Below are positions 25,101 to 38,495 of a stretch of 64,000 nucleotides of DNA, piece after piece. Numbering within the stretch: position 1 is the stretch's first letter; the number at the start of each line of letters is the position of its first letter. The notes beneath the pieces are model-generated. The model worked only from the letters and a program-made list of their open reading frames with translations, was not told the origin of the DNA and made no database searches. The DNA comes from Phoronis australis (lineage: Eukaryota; Phoronida; Phoronidae), in the NCBI GenBank assembly GCA_002633005.1, contig NMRA01000219.1, positions 64,793-128,792 of the forward strand, written 5' to 3'. The translations under genes were made by a program, and so were the position numbers.

Positions 25101-28100
25101 TTACCAGACGTAGGGGGTTCTGAGCGTGTGATAATATCTAGCTTCTTTGTTTACTGCCAAACACACTCTTTTGTCTGTTTTGACAAACAATACCAGGCTT
25201 ATTACAGACCACGTGTGAACACAGTCAAACTCAGAGTGAATTGGTGTATTGGAAAGAACAGATTGTCGTAACTTTGGTTGCAGTTGGGCGATTTTGGCGA
25301 TTCAAAAGCTAAACATGGTCACCATTTGACGAAGATTTCAGAAATGTTATTGGTTTATGTTCAAATATATTATAACTTAACTTTTATTTTTAACAGCACA
25401 GCTCAGTCAGGGCCGGTAGATATGATCTTATTGGAGATTAGAGAAAAAAGAGAGCTGGTCCTCCAACCATAAATGCCAGAATGGAGTTAATTAGTCGTGT
25501 AAGATATTGGCTACAGGGGTAAACTTCCCAACTTGTTGTTGGGCTATATAATCGAACAAGTTGGTAGAAACGCGGGGAACTCGGAAAACGCATGCGGAAA
25601 AAAGTTTCCGTGATAGCAGGACGTGTACGTGTTTAGCGGCTTTAACTTTTTCAATATCAAAATTTTCTTTACGTTTTTTTATTAAATAAACTATTCCTGT
25701 TACGGTATCTACGGTGTTCATAACGCTCAGGGAAGTTCCCATTTGATCGATAACCACTGCATTGAAACACCCGTGGGAGGTATATTCGGAATTTAAAAGT
25801 ATGCTAAGGCGCATGGACATGACTTTTGGTCCCGGAGATGACTTCTACCAAATATTCGCTGTAAAATCAGAAAAAGTAAGAACGATCAATTAGCAATGCC
25901 GAAACTCAGTGAAACGTTCGACGACCCCGAGAGTGGAAATTTTAGTCAGACCATGTGGTACTAGGGATTGGAGAAAGCGCGTAGCCTAGACGGAATATAA
26001 AATTCATAAAGAAAAGAAAAGAAAAGGATTGTTGTTATGAAAACGGTCCACAGTCTAGTCCTCCAATGCCGTGCTTTCGTCATTTCGCGGTTTCAATGTA
26101 CATGTAGGCAATTTGATACGAGACCTAGTGTTTCTTGGGAGTACTCGAGTCGAGTGCTTTCTTGACGGTAAGCCTGCGGCTTATAATTCTGTTCCTGGTT
26201 TACAGAGAGGTCAGTTACTGATATTTAAAACATAATAGGTCAGTGTAGTTTGCCAAGAGTTTTGGATTAAATTAGCCGGAGAAACGCTCCTTAATTTTAA
26301 CACCCCTTTCACTCTGGGATGCAGCCATCCGTTTCATACAGTCTTGAACTGTTTAAAGTTATGAAATAACTAAATGCGATTTCCATGTTCAAGTTTGATA
26401 ACACCGAACAGTAGCAGTTTAGTTGGCGTGGAGTGTTTTATCGGCATCCTGTTCCCTGTAATGACGATGGATTCGTTAATCAGCGAACCACGAACTCGGT
26501 ACAAATCCTGTTCAGCATTTCTGCCGCTCAAGCTACTGTAGAGTACGTGTCGCCCGCGGATTACGCTCTTAAATTACGGGCATACTTCGGGATCGTAAAT
26601 TGCGAGCTCAAATTTTACCCACGTCGAAACCACTGGTTTCAGAATTCACAAATCAGCTATGTACAGTAGTGTGTTAGTAATAATCACCAAGATGGCGGGC
26701 GGGCAACTGAGCGAGACCAGGCGAATATTTTGTATTGGGTGTAGACAACTTTCAACCCTTCCTGTTGAACTGCTTATGCTAAACGTAATTAGATAGCAAG
26801 GTGTGTTTTCATTGAAAACCTCCGTCCAACCACGGTCACGGCGGTCACTCACGCTCCGCTCTCACCCGTAAACTAGTTAGGCCAAAAACACACTACAGTT
26901 GATGTTTTTTTTTTGAAAATTGAGTCGATGGTTCGGCAATTTTAGTTGCTCACTTTTTAAAAGAAAAAAGTCCACCCGGCACTAGCAAAAATGTTCTCAA
27001 TTCTCGGCCTTACAATCTTTCCTCTGATACCGATGTACACAAAAATACGTAACATATGAAGCAAACGCCTGCGCACGTGCGATTTGACATTGAGCAATAT
27101 TGCTCGCCTGTGGTCTAAAACGTTCAACTTGTCGCACCGTCGATTTACGCTAGGCTTTTTACCACATATTAAAAACCCCTACATGCCTCATGCTGAGATT
27201 TCCTACGGCGGGTTTGTCCTGTTGATCAGAGCGACATCTAGTTTTGAGTTGAGTCATTCGAGATCATATTCCGGCAAAGCGATACGTCTGGATAAAGCCA
27301 AAAAAATCACTCTGAACTGTCATTCCGCGCATGGGCCTATTTTAAGAATTCCGGTAGTCGTTTTACCCACACTATTCGCGAGCAATGAATCGCGCGCGTG
27401 CGTACGTTTGGTTTATGAACTTTTGTGCAGGTCTGCACTTATTAGTGAAAGGAATGCGAAGCTGAGAATCGGGAAATTTTCATTTTTTTAATATCCGTTG
27501 TTTAGCAGCAAAAACCAGTCCGAATACATTAGAGGTGAATATCTTTTGTGCTCTGGGGGCTAGTGCTAGCCACGTTACGAGGAACATTGTATTTTCACTG
27601 CGGTGTTTTACCTTGGGCGTCGATTGCGGTACGCTCTTCTAAAAGTTTGTGTCCTTTGTTGTCAGATTTTTATAATGTACCCTCACGTTTTCATAATGGC
27701 AAAGATGTGTCTTTGTCCCAATTACCCTCTTTACTCGCTACAGCCCGATCTGTCTTTGGATTTAACGGTTACGCACGTTTAAAACACGGCGTGAAAAGTG
27801 TCTTGCCACGTCCACGGACCGTAATTACGGTGGTGTCACTTTTCCTCAAGTTCCAATAAAAACAACCAGGGAATATAACCCTTAGGAAGGTGTTTGCCAA
27901 ATCTGCAATGTGTGTCATGACACTTGCAGCTACAATTTTTTATGGAACGGACACGGGGCATTCTATTCTATAATTCAGACCACATTTGATGACGTTTTGG
28001 TTTATTTAATCAGTTGCATTTCTAATCTTTGTGTCTTTCAGGGCGGCTGAACACGTAGTTACCATAGCTACGGTGCTACTTGGGTTCAGCCTCTTAGTCA

Positions 28101-29092
28101 TCGGAGATGTTCTGCGGGAGCCGTTTTTAACATTGGATAACTTCACTGTGATTGAAATAGCCTTCTGCATCAACATTGGCAAGTATTGCTACAAGATTCT
28201 ACAGAATTCGTTTCTTTACCAGCATATGTCGCTGTACGCCATCCATCTTATTCATCATCTCGTGACTGTCACGTGCTTTTCGGTATTCGTCACGTACCAC
28301 CAAAATACATTGCTCGGAGTTGTAGGGCTGACAGTTGAAATATGCACGATCTGTGATGATGTGTCTAAAGTCATGAAAAAAGTGGGAATTGAAGTGCATG
28401 AGACGATATACACTGTCATCAGCGTGATTCATTGTGCGCTCAATTTTATTTTCCGAGGACTTGTCCCTGTGTCGCTTCTCTCGTACGCTGTTGCTGTGCA
28501 CAGTCCGTTTCAAATGCACTTTATACCGCTGTCTTTCTTTTTCCTCGCTGTGATATTTTATTCGGTCATTAACATGTGGATGATCAAAAATTCCGTTGAT
28601 AACGTGAGAAAATCTGTGTCCGCGCGAAAGGAGTGCCTGTTGAGGAAAGCCCTCGATATTGCGATACCACACAGTAACAGAGCAAATTATTTAGCTACTG
28701 TACCACAAGACAGATGCGAAAAGCTTTATAAAAACAATTTTCATTATTTAAAACCTTATTCGAATTTGAATATTGCTTCGAATGAACCGCAGCCACCAAA
28801 TGTTCAACAAACAGACGTGGCAAAAGTCAAGAAAGTTCGATGGAGCGACCTCGTGTCACCAGCAGACGAGAAGTCCGACTACGTTACGTGCAAATATGAA
28901 AGAGGAGGTTCTATATCATCGACTGAGAGTTATACGTCTCCAAACTTAGTGATTCCACACTGCGTGAACAGTAATGCTGGTGTTGCACTATCGTTTGCTC
29001 CCTCAAGGAGTGCGGTGACAGACAGCGTAGCCGGCGTGACAGTTAATAGCCACGTGTCACCTGACGTAATGTTGCAAACGACAGCTGTTTAA
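21918..29092 (+). CDS. TLC-domain (TRAM-LAG1-CLN8) multi-pass membrane protein, complete two-exon gene
   Basis: The CDS is join(21918..22102, 28042..29092), 411 aa. The start is firm: an in-frame TAA lies two codons upstream of the ATG. The donor is AAT|gtaagt and the acceptor gtgtctttcag, joined in phase 2 through a Met codon (ILNRM then AAEHVVTIATVLLG). Residues 10-32 form a first membrane segment. The TLC domain runs from about 55 to 250 with further hydrophobic segments, and has the family His pair in IHLIHHLVTV (133-134), an acidic patch in TVEICTICDDVSKVMKK and a closing MWMIK. The pattern resembles vertebrate TLCD1, TLCD2 and TLCD4. TLCD1 and TLCD2 limit polyunsaturated phospholipids in membranes; substrate and role are not assignable here. 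Residues 251-411 are an extra hydrophilic tail, longer than in most TLCD proteins. The orthologue is unresolved. Confidence 0.85.
22103..28041 (+). other. intron of the TLC-domain gene (5.9 kb)
   Basis: GT-AG intron. It contains a short GCGT-type microsatellite near 24659-24675. Open frames at 24001-24309, 27084-27491 (135 codons) and 27548-27859 lack recognisable domains and are within what chance gives in a window this size. Confidence 0.75.
28042..29092 (+). CDS. TLC-domain protein exon 2 (terminal)
   Basis: This 1051-bp exon encodes residues 62 (split codon) to 411: all membrane helices after the first, the HH motif, and the hydrophilic tail. The tail is rich in Ser, Val and Pro (for example PSRSAVTDSVAGVTV). 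An ATTAAA at 29147-29152, 55 bp after the stop, is a possible poly(A) signal. Confidence 0.92.
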
Positions 29093-31984
29093 TTGCAGAA
29101 GGTGCCATAAGTTAACTTGTCTGTTTGTAAACAATGTAGATTTTGTATTAAAGGAGAATACAGTGAAACGTAATGGTAATCAGTTTCAACAAAACTTAAC
29201 CAGTCAGTGATACACTCATGACTACACGTACAAGGCGTTGGAGATTGACAATGTATGCATTTTTACCTAATTATTTCGAAGGGTGTATGTGAAGCCGCGC
29301 CTTGTATTAAAAGACCACTTTTGATTTCTCTGATTCCTTGCAGATTAGAAATGATATCTAGGTTGAGAAGAACTAGAGCCGAGACCAGACTGCTCGTCAC
29401 GGCAGGTTCTCTTCAGTTGCCATTGCAGTGTGGCCGTCTGGCGATTTATTGTGAAGGGAACGAGTTAGATTTAGCTTATTGTTGTAACCAAGTTCAATTG
29501 AAACAAAGGACAAGGCGTTGCTTTGGAAGTGCAACCAGAACATGGTTTATAAAGTGACTTTGATAAATAACTCTTGGGAGTGTTCTCTGCTTAATTTGTT
29601 TTCTTTGTTACGTTGACTTTGTTATTGGATTGGAAGTGACTGACATTGGAAAAAAACGATATTAGAATCACGCGACGTTTTAAAGGGGCCATAAAGCAGC
29701 ACCACATACATGTCAAAAGCTAGCCTTGCCACCGAGACGGCTTGTTCAGTTGCACCATAATCATTCACATACTCAACATAGAGATGAAGACCGTTTCAAG
29801 CGAATCAAAATAAAAAGACGCTTACAAACCACAAATCTTACAGGCGCAGGGCCTTCAACCGAGCGTACGTGGGGTAGGCCTACTCCCAACGAGGCTGTTG
29901 AAATACCCATGGTGTTCCGTATGACGTTGTCAGACAATTGACTGTGGGTTTGTAGCTATGCTTTGAGAGACCATTTGTTCACGCCGATTACCAGATGGAT
30001 GCTTCACAAAATGTTCTGATAGGCTGCAGAGCGTAGCTAATTTTGCGACAACTATTTTATGAAATCCATGGCGATACTACGAAGTCTAAGCATGTACCCG
30101 AATGGTAATGCGTGACCACTGATGCGCGTGACGTCAAATTTATTCCAAAGACATAAGTGATTGGGCGAAACTTCTGCCGTATACAAGACACACATAGTTC
30201 ATACTGCTCCCTCCCTCGATTTCATAAATGTTTGAATGAAGGACCGTTACCAAAGTTTAGTAATTTTTGAGAAGTGGGGGACTCGTCGGAGAAATTTGTC
30301 TATGCATGGACGGCGCACCAGTGCTCCGCCTGTCGCCCATGGTCTATGGGCGGTGTACCACAGGGGTGCTGGGAGGCTTGATGCAGCGCCGCCCATGGTA
30401 TGTCCTGTAGCAGCAAAAATTCCGCTAGTACATCAAGTGCTCGCGAAGTTGTGCATAACGTTGTTTTCTCCCTTGTATCTACGTAACACAGTCCTGTTGT
30501 AGAAAGAAATCACATCTTCTCAGCTAGAACATAAAGTCACCGCGCCACGCGGATTCTGAAGCCACATTTGTTTTTGAATAATCGTAAAATAGAAACCAGA
30601 TTCTTTCGATGCACATCATTTGCACGAACTTTAGCGCATGGACTTTGAGCGCCCGGCATGTGGACACTCAACTTGCGGTCGTATTGATAAAACCAAATGA
30701 TGTTTGTCGATAGTTTTGCATTTGAAAACTCAAAACGTGTTTTCCAAAATATAAACAGCTGTCTCTTTGTCCATTCCTCCCAAGTACTCCTGGAAATTTC
30801 AATTTTTCCACAATGTTGAGGGTAATAAGCTGATAGCTGACTCGAACAGAACGAAAGCCCAAACGTAGCTTCCTTCCACGAATTACACTTAGCGGGTGTA
30901 ATCTTTTAATAAAGCAATTATAGACGAAATTCACTTTCGGTCAATAATACATTCATTTGGGGTCTGAAAATCAACATATTGAACTCGGTGGAAGTCAATG
31001 ATTGTATGCTAAAAGCGAGCTTTACAGTTTGTGATTGAAGGTATAGTCTACTCTTACCTGTCAACAGATCAATATATGAAGAGTTGTCACGGTAAACCAT
31101 AATTCAGCTATCCTTTGTGCAATAGTTTGATTATTCTGATACCTGAATCTAAAAACAAGCAGTGCCGTAGTGATAAAATTCGAGCTAATTAGGCGCCCAA
31201 AGCCCACCGTATCACCTTGAGCACTGAACGTAACTTACGGTGCGTAAGCGCTACGTTCAAATGCCAAAAAGGTGGTTGGCTGCGCCTACGTGCGCCTACG
31301 CACCACTACAGCACTGAAAACAAGACATTTTAAGCTGAAAAATACGCATAGTTTAAGAGAAACGAGAACATTTGTGTACGGAGAAATGTCGCCTTTTCGA
31401 ATCCGGGTGATACGCAAGACTTCAAACCCCAACAAAGTGTATCCTTACAAATGAAATATAAAATTTACACGCACAATGAAATGAATTACATATAAAAGTG
31501 GTCCGTGAATAGGTTTGCTCTTTTTGAGAGAGACCACACGTTGCTTCTCTTAAGAATACGTTGTAGTACATGTTTAAAATTGTTGGACATCTGAGGCCGG
31601 GATGGTAACCGTACTAAACTGTGGCCACGCGATGCGTCTCCACCTTACAGTTAGTCAGTTTATGGCTGCTGAGCACCGAAATGTAACACTTTTTACACGC
31701 GCAGTGGCCTCGATCGGCCTAATATTGAATTTAACCTTAACCAAGTTTTATACGTGAGAGATTACGACAAATAGCAATCGGGGGTTATGAGTTTTGTGGT
31801 GAGACTGTGGTAGACCCATTATAAGGTGACAGAGATAATTTTAATTCGTGGAAACACAGGCTACGGTGTGGTGATACCAAGAACTTGTCAGCTGTGACCA
31901 CAAGCGGTTGGTTTTTGGGACTTTTAAGTGTTAAAAAACTCATTTCCTCGTTATCGCGAGCTCCCACTAATTGACCTGTCGCCA

Positions 31985-34073
31985 AATTATGACTGACGAC
32001 TTATCGGACCAATCAGAACGAAGCACTATTGACACACCTTCGTCTGCGTTTCCAAGCCGCCATTTTACCCGACAAACAATACGTTGTCGTGTAAAACATA
32101 TTTTAGACTATAGCTCAGGAAATTGAGCGATAAGAATATTGAAATGATGATGATATGGCGTGTGTAATTCTGATAGCCTTTATGCAGCTCGAGAAGAATA
32201 TCCCGTCATTTTTGGGCATCTCCTAAGCCGAAAGGTGATGCGTTAAGGTGTAAACTATGCCTATGGATCAAAATATGCGAACGGCCACACGAGCAGCTGA
32301 ACTTGGCATTGTTGCTTGATCGAAGTTTAAACACAAATATATTTGTTCCAAGAAACGCACTTTTCAGTTCGGTGGACGTGTAGGCCTATCTAATTTTGAC
32401 TCCGAATTTCGATCGTCTGGCCGCCTTTGTCTCGGTACCTACTGCTGGATCTCAGCACTGTAGTGGTAGTCCCCGGAAATTGTTTTTAAGGACACTTTAT
32501 TGCGACTTAATGGACATCGTTTTGTTTCGTAGCATTTTGTTATTCATATACCCGTAGACTGGCGTTCAATTGAACTTCTCTCCAAAATTGAGCATATCGA
32601 TCGGCACAGGGAGGGGCATTGGATTCAGTTACTGAACTCAAAGCCCCAGGCTTCTTCGAGCCGTTGTCACGAAAAAAATAAACAGTTGCATTACTTTTTG
32701 ATGAGAACTTCTAGTATACACCTCGCCTGTAGAGTTAGCGAGAGCTCATTCTTAACTTGTTCAAACATGATATTTAGATTTATGACGCTTTCAAAGAATT
32801 AACGAGTTACTTTTGTAAATAGCCATTTTTTGTCACTACACCATCTTTTGTAACCATACCACAGCTTAGTGATCATGCTACGTTTAAAATTAACTGAAAG
32901 CTATCTTTACGCAACGAAACTACAAAAAATGCGAACTTCATCACAAGGTAGGCCTAACTTACATGTAAATGTGTTAATGGTGCAAAATTTACGGCCACCG
33001 AATTCCATGCATTAGGTTGACTTGGACATAGCCCGAGCTAAGTGCTTGCCTAGGACATGATGAGTGTGTGCTCGAGCTATGAACCTGAGTTTTTCAAGTT
33101 AATCAGAATATTTCGTTCGAAGATTAGAAAAGCGTAAACAGTGCTATCGACTCTACCTACTTTACTCGGGTAGTCCCACCAGTTGTGACCTACTTTTCAT
33201 GATCTGGCGGAATTGACTTATTGCCAGGCTTATGACTGGCGGCTTAACTAACCAATCAGAACGCAGCATTCTCGACACACCTTCGTCCGCCTTTCCAAGC
33301 CGCCATTTTACCCGACAAACAATGTCGTTGTCGATAAAGCTTATTTTAGTCTATAGCTAAAAAAATTGTGTGGTAAAATGGTGAAACGGTGTTGATGTGG
33401 CGTGCGTAGTTCTGACTGTCGTTATACAGCTAGAGAAGAATATCCCGTCATTTTTGGGCATTCCCTAAGCCGAAAACTGTCGACTATGTAAACGATGGTT
33501 CAAACTGTGAACGGCCGGCACACGACGCACGAGCAGCTAATTTTAACAATTTTGCTGGATTAATCAAAGGTTAAGCATAAATTTATTTATTCCAAGATAC
33601 GTACTTTTCAGTTGGTGGCTATACTGTAGGTCTATCTGATTTTGACTCCGGAATTTTACTCGTGTTGCTGTGAGGGCACTAAATTACTGAACTCAAAACT
33701 TCGTTCGAGCTGTTGTCAAGAAAAAATTATTTTTTTGAATTACTTTTGATGAAAACTTCTAGTATAAAATACGCCTGTAGAGTTAAGGAGAGCTCTTTTT
33801 GTAGTTGTTCAAACACGATACGTGGATTTATGAAGCTTTAAACAACAGTTTAAGTTATTTTTGTAAATGACCACTTTTTGCCATTACACCAGACTCTTCA
33901 TCCTTTGTTACCATACCACAGCTTAGTGATTTTGCTACGTTTAAAATTAAATGCAAACTACCTTTATGCAATGAAACTACAATACATACGAATCCTAACT
34001 TAAATGTCGTTATGGAGTACTGAATTACGGCCAATTCCATAAGTTAATTTGACTTTTGGACACAGCCCTAGAC
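31985..34073 (+). repeat. diverged direct duplication of about 0.85-1.05 kb
   Basis: Copy 1 is about 31985-33040 and copy 2 about 33230-34073. Shared blocks, in order, include GCCGCCATTTTACCCGACAA, GAAGAATATCCCGTCATTTT, TAGGCCTATCTAATTTTGAC (varied in copy 2), GAGTTA(G/A)(C/G)GAGAGCTC and ACCATACCACAGCTTAGTGA. Several small indels separate the copies, so the duplication is old. Neither copy has a coherent reading frame. Confidence 0.85.
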
Positions 34074-34084
34074 CAACCGGATAT

Positions 34085-35225
34085 CGGCGAATCTTTACTG
34101 ATTTTGTTCGAAATATCCTGAAATCCATGGCATCGTACAGATAGTTCGACTTTAGGTAAATATCCAGCTTTACATGAACATATCGGATTAGTGGCCTTGT
34201 CAGTTTTCAAGTGAAGGTGAACCCCGAGTGGGGTTCGGATTTTCGCTGGCTCCGAAATACTTTTCCTCGAACACTTTTTTCATCGTCGCAGCTTTACAAA
34301 TTCCCAAGTCCTGAACGTACGATTCTCAGCTGAAGGGTACCGCCTGTTGTCTTTGTCAAAGCGTTTTCGGAAAGTGCAAAAAACGTCCATCAATTCCACC
34401 AGGAACGTCGTTTAACGACTGTGTATTTGCCTCTGACATCTTGCTTGTTTGTCGGGTGTCACGTGACTTTTCTCAAGGAAGCGGATCTTGCGATAGGTCA
34501 ATTTAGCAGACGACAGAATAAAAATATTGGTGAATCTTCACTAATTTTGTTCGAAATATCCTCAAATCTATTGCATTGCAGGGGCGGATCCAGGATTTTG
34601 AGTTAGGGGGGCCAGGGCACGGGAATAACCAGAATTTCGGCCGATGCGCGCGCCCAGGCTAAACTGTGGGGATGCAGAGGCCTCGAATGCAGACCTGTTG
34701 ACTAAAAAAACGGTAAACGGGGTTTGTTCAGTTTGTTCAGGGCCTATGTGCTGCTTATTCACCCCCCACGAGCCCCTGCTTGCGCGCACTCGAACTCCCA
34801 AATGGTATCTGGTAGAATTTTAGGGGTCATGGCTTCCTTGCCCCCCCCCCAAATCCGCCACTGCATTGTAATTCGACTTTAAGGTACATATCCAGCTTTA
34901 CATGAAAATATCGCATCACTGGCCTTGTAATTTGTCTGGTGTGGGGTTCTTCGGATTTTCGCTGGCTCCGAAATACTTTTCCTCAAACACTTATTTTTTC
35001 ATCGTCACCTCTACAAATTCTGACATCATGAACGTTTGATTCTCTGGTGAAAAGCATCGCCTGTTTTCTTTGTCGAAGCGTTTTGGAAGAGTGCAAAAAA
35101 CACTCATCGATTACACCAGGAACATTTGTTTGGCGACAATGTATTTGCCTGCCTTTGACATCTTGTTTGTTTGTTTGTCGGGTGTCACGTGACTTTTCGC
35201 AAGGGTGGAGCTTGCGATAGGTCAA
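34085..35225 (+). repeat. diverged direct duplication of about 0.42 kb, second copy interrupted by a transposon
   Basis: Copy 1 is about 34085-34504. Copy 2 is about 34529-35225 with the element 34579-34863 inserted in it. Shared blocks include ATTTTGTTCGAAATATCCT, TTTTCGCTGGCTCCGAAATA, CGGGTGTCACGTGACTTTTC and CTTGCGATAGGTCAA. Copy 1 acts as a diverged empty site for the insertion. Confidence 0.88.
34579..34863 (+). mobile_element. short non-autonomous DNA element, GTGGCGGAT family
   Basis: This 285-bp element starts CAGGGGCGGATCCAGG and ends AAATCCGCCACTG. It is flanked on both sides by CATTG, a perfect 5-bp target duplication. It belongs to the same subfamily as 12613-12910. The homologous position in the neighbouring duplicate lacks the element, confirming its borders and showing that it inserted after the duplication. 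Confidence 0.9.
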
Positions 35226-38200
35226 GTTAAACGTTGACACCACGGTTGAGTGGTGTGGACGCACGAATAATGCAAAAACGCAAGATAGCACAAGACTTCG
35301 CAAAATACCGATATATTACCAGCAACAGTTGACTGTGGCACGTGATCACATTTCGCAATATTCCTGCGTTCACGGAGCTCAAGTCTGTTCCCGCGCTTTA
35401 CTGAATCCAGCCAATGTCGAGACTCGATGACTTGAAAGCAGTTTAGTATCGAACACGTTGGGATCAACGGGAAAACACCGCGGGTCCCATATTGACTTTG
35501 GACGTAATTTTTGATAAGTTTCATGAAACAAAACTGAAGAGATGAGAATCATTCGTTTCTTATCTTAGATGTGAGAGCGAAAATTCCTCCTGATTTGCTT
35601 CATTTTCCACCATACATTGTAATTGTATCCCTTTGTGCTAGGGCGGTTTTTTAAGACCTCACAAAATTGAAAAGAACCCCGTGAGTGTTTGGAAATATTG
35701 AGCAAACACTAGTTAAACAGAACATCGATTTCTCTGTCGTGGCCAGTGTTGTAGTGGTGAATTTTGAGGTACTTGTGCATCTACGCGCCGTTACACCTCA
35801 ATTTACGGAATCCACCACCTTGAAAATGAAAAAGGTGGTACGTGTCCTGCGTCTACGTCCCACTACTGGTCATGGCATTTCCACAAGAGCTGTCGGACTT
35901 GTGAATTCGTCGACAAAAAGAATGAATGTGAATACTCAAGCACGCCCTAGTATGTAGTATTCCTCTCTGGCGTGTGATCTGCTCACATTCAGGAGTCACA
36001 GGGGTGAAGAATCGTGCTAAACCATCTCAATGATTGCCCTCGCCCGATGGCACAGGCTGAGAAAAAATGGTGGGATGCCTGACCCAAACCCACAATAAAA
36101 GAGAATAGCAAATTATGACAAATGTTATTTCGAGCCAAAAGCAACCATTATCTTTGAACTTTGTGCCACTACACTGCTGTTCAAATGGACAAGAATTGTA
36201 ATTTTAGTTTAGAACTTCAGTCACGTAAGACCTTTAAAGTCGGTCCTTCAGCGTTAGTGACAACGATGTTAACACTGAGTCAGGGCTAGTGGTGGTCTAT
36301 TCAGAGTTCATTAACATATCCAGTAATTGTAGTTATTACAAGTGATCAAGTCACCCAATAAAGCAAACAAGTTACTATTGAAACGTAAATTGAAGTTAAT
36401 TTAGCTTGTTCATCTTTGTTGCAAGAAATATAGTGAGAATCCAATTGTGATTAATATTCTCAATAATCAGGCATTTCAAGAATACATTAGGTCGTCATTT
36501 CCTCATGACACGTGACATAAATCACACCTGCGTACTACATGAATTAGACTGGAGTCTCACCTTCTTGGATTTAACTTCTGGGCAAACGCCGGGGCCGTAG
36601 CCTGGAATTAACATGTTATGTCACGTACTTTACGGACGATCAACGCTCGATGACCAGCAGACGACCGGGCGGAAAGTGCGCCCATGTGTACTCTCACTTG
36701 TAAACATGGGATGTACTAGTAACTATGTTGGTTCTTGCAACCCATAGTGCCAATCACACGGCGTTAAGGATATTTCAAACCTTATTCACAAAAATTGGTA
36801 ATTTTTACAATAGTTCACACATGTCTAGCAAAATACAGATTTAGCAGAACCACCTTGGAACCACACAACCGCGTGGAAATGTGTTAACTACTTATCCGAG
36901 GTCAAACTTTAACGGGGGATGTCACTGAAATGGAATCTCCCTCCTGGCACAGAGCAGTCGGGTTGTACCCTCATTCACTGAGTCGTGTACATATGATAGG
37001 AAGACATGCCAGAGAAAACGAAGACACTAGTTTTGATCCTGAGGGAGTTGTGTGTCTGCATGCATACGAACGTTGAGAACGATCAAGAATGCTACAAGTC
37101 GCCTCACCCCTCTGTGACTTTATTTTCACGAACACAGCAACTTGTGAGAAGAGATAAATCCTCACCCAAATTCCTTAAGTTGATAGATAATTTGACATTT
37201 CACTGTTTCGACCTCATGCTCGACCACTGACTTCATTTCTATTACCCATTTTGTACTTGGCTTCGTATCAATCTCTCGGTGCGTGGTGTATAACAATGAA
37301 CTGTTGACCTACTATAAAGTGGCCCACAATGCACCAGCTTGACCCACTTTATATGTTGGCTCCACCCATGACCTAGTTGGACTGGATGCATAGGAAATTG
37401 ACTTGGCTACTTAACCATTTTTGTGATAGCTAAGTTAATTACGCACTGAGAATTCCGTTGACATTCCACGTGAACATCGAAATAATGAACACGGCTGAGG
37501 GGTGCATAGGTTACATTGACCGAAAACAAGTTTTCACCGAATAATTAACAGGAAAACTTTGAGATTTTCACATGTCCCAACTTAGTCGACTTTTTCTCGG
37601 CTTCAGCAAAGCGACTTAATTTCAACTTAGGAACATGAGTTCTCGAAAACAGCTAGGTGGATTTCGCTGACACTTTCCAAACTTAATATTCATTCATCTA
37701 AATCCTGTTAGGATTTTCGATATTAAGACCTAGTTTTGCGTAGTGTAACAAAGACGAATACGACTGCTATTTTTTACAAAAATTACTTACGTTTTGCGAG
37801 TTGATTTGTCTTAGAAACCAAACTAAAAGACTAATCAAAAATTCCTAAAACCGTTTAAGAGAAATCTGCTGAAGTTTTCTTTAATAAAGATTTCCTTAAA
37901 ATCGACCGAGGGGTTATTTTGCTATGAATGTACCTTTCCTAAAAATGAAATTTCGACTTAAAAAGGTGTTAACGTAATAAAAATAACGGCACCTAATTAT
38001 AAGACATATTTTTTATATTTCCTGATATTTTTTCTTTCATAAAATATATACTTTTACGAGTTGACAAAGCACAGTTTTTTGATATACTAGTTAGAATGGA
38101 AGCCATTAAATAAGATTTGAGATAATCCTAAAGTTATGAGCTATGGCCTTATCACCGTGACATGTTGGCTCCAAATGTGTCTGTTTCATTAGTGCATCGA

Positions 38201-38235
38201 CCAGTCATTCAGGCCTTAAGTGTGTTGTGGTAGTT

Positions 38236-38241
38236 TTTATT
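38236..38241 (-). terminator. possible B4GALT polyadenylation signal (AATAAA)
   Basis: TTTATT on the plus strand reads AATAAA on the minus strand, about 255 bases beyond the B4GALT stop codon at 38496-38498. Use is unverified. Confidence 0.35.
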
Positions 38242-38495
38242 ACCATGGATAGGGGAGGCATACCTAGATCTCGCTTTTTCGCCAAGACCACTTGCAGTAT
38301 TAGTCACGCCTAATAACGCCACTAGGTTTCCTTCTATCTCCTGAACCGAACCCGTTCGCCCCTTATCATGAAATCACATAGCAAGCTCACGTTTCATCTC
38401 TGTATGACTTTGGTGACTTCAGTAGTGAGCCACGCATTTCAAAAACAGATCTGATGCCGAAATTTAAATGACACAATATCCTCCACTGAGAACAT

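Larger units (their letters stand above)
29093..38495. other. gene-poor interval between convergent TLC and B4GALT genes
   Basis: The two flanking genes converge on this 9.4-kb interval. I find no supportable exon in it. It holds two local direct duplications (31985-34073 and 34085-35225), one short DNA element (34579-34863) and the 3' flank of B4GALT with an AATAAA on the minus strand at 38236-38241. Confidence 0.6.

Noticed and set aside
27084-27859. Open frames of 135 and 103 codons just upstream of TLC-gene exon 2
   Set aside because: I tested them as the missing 5' exon of the TLC gene. They have no suitable phase 2 donor or membrane helix, whereas the exon at 21918-22102 fits in every respect.
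29255-29557. 100-codon frame downstream of the TLC gene
   Set aside because: Lies in the presumed 3' region of the TLC gene, with no domain or start context; treated as chance.
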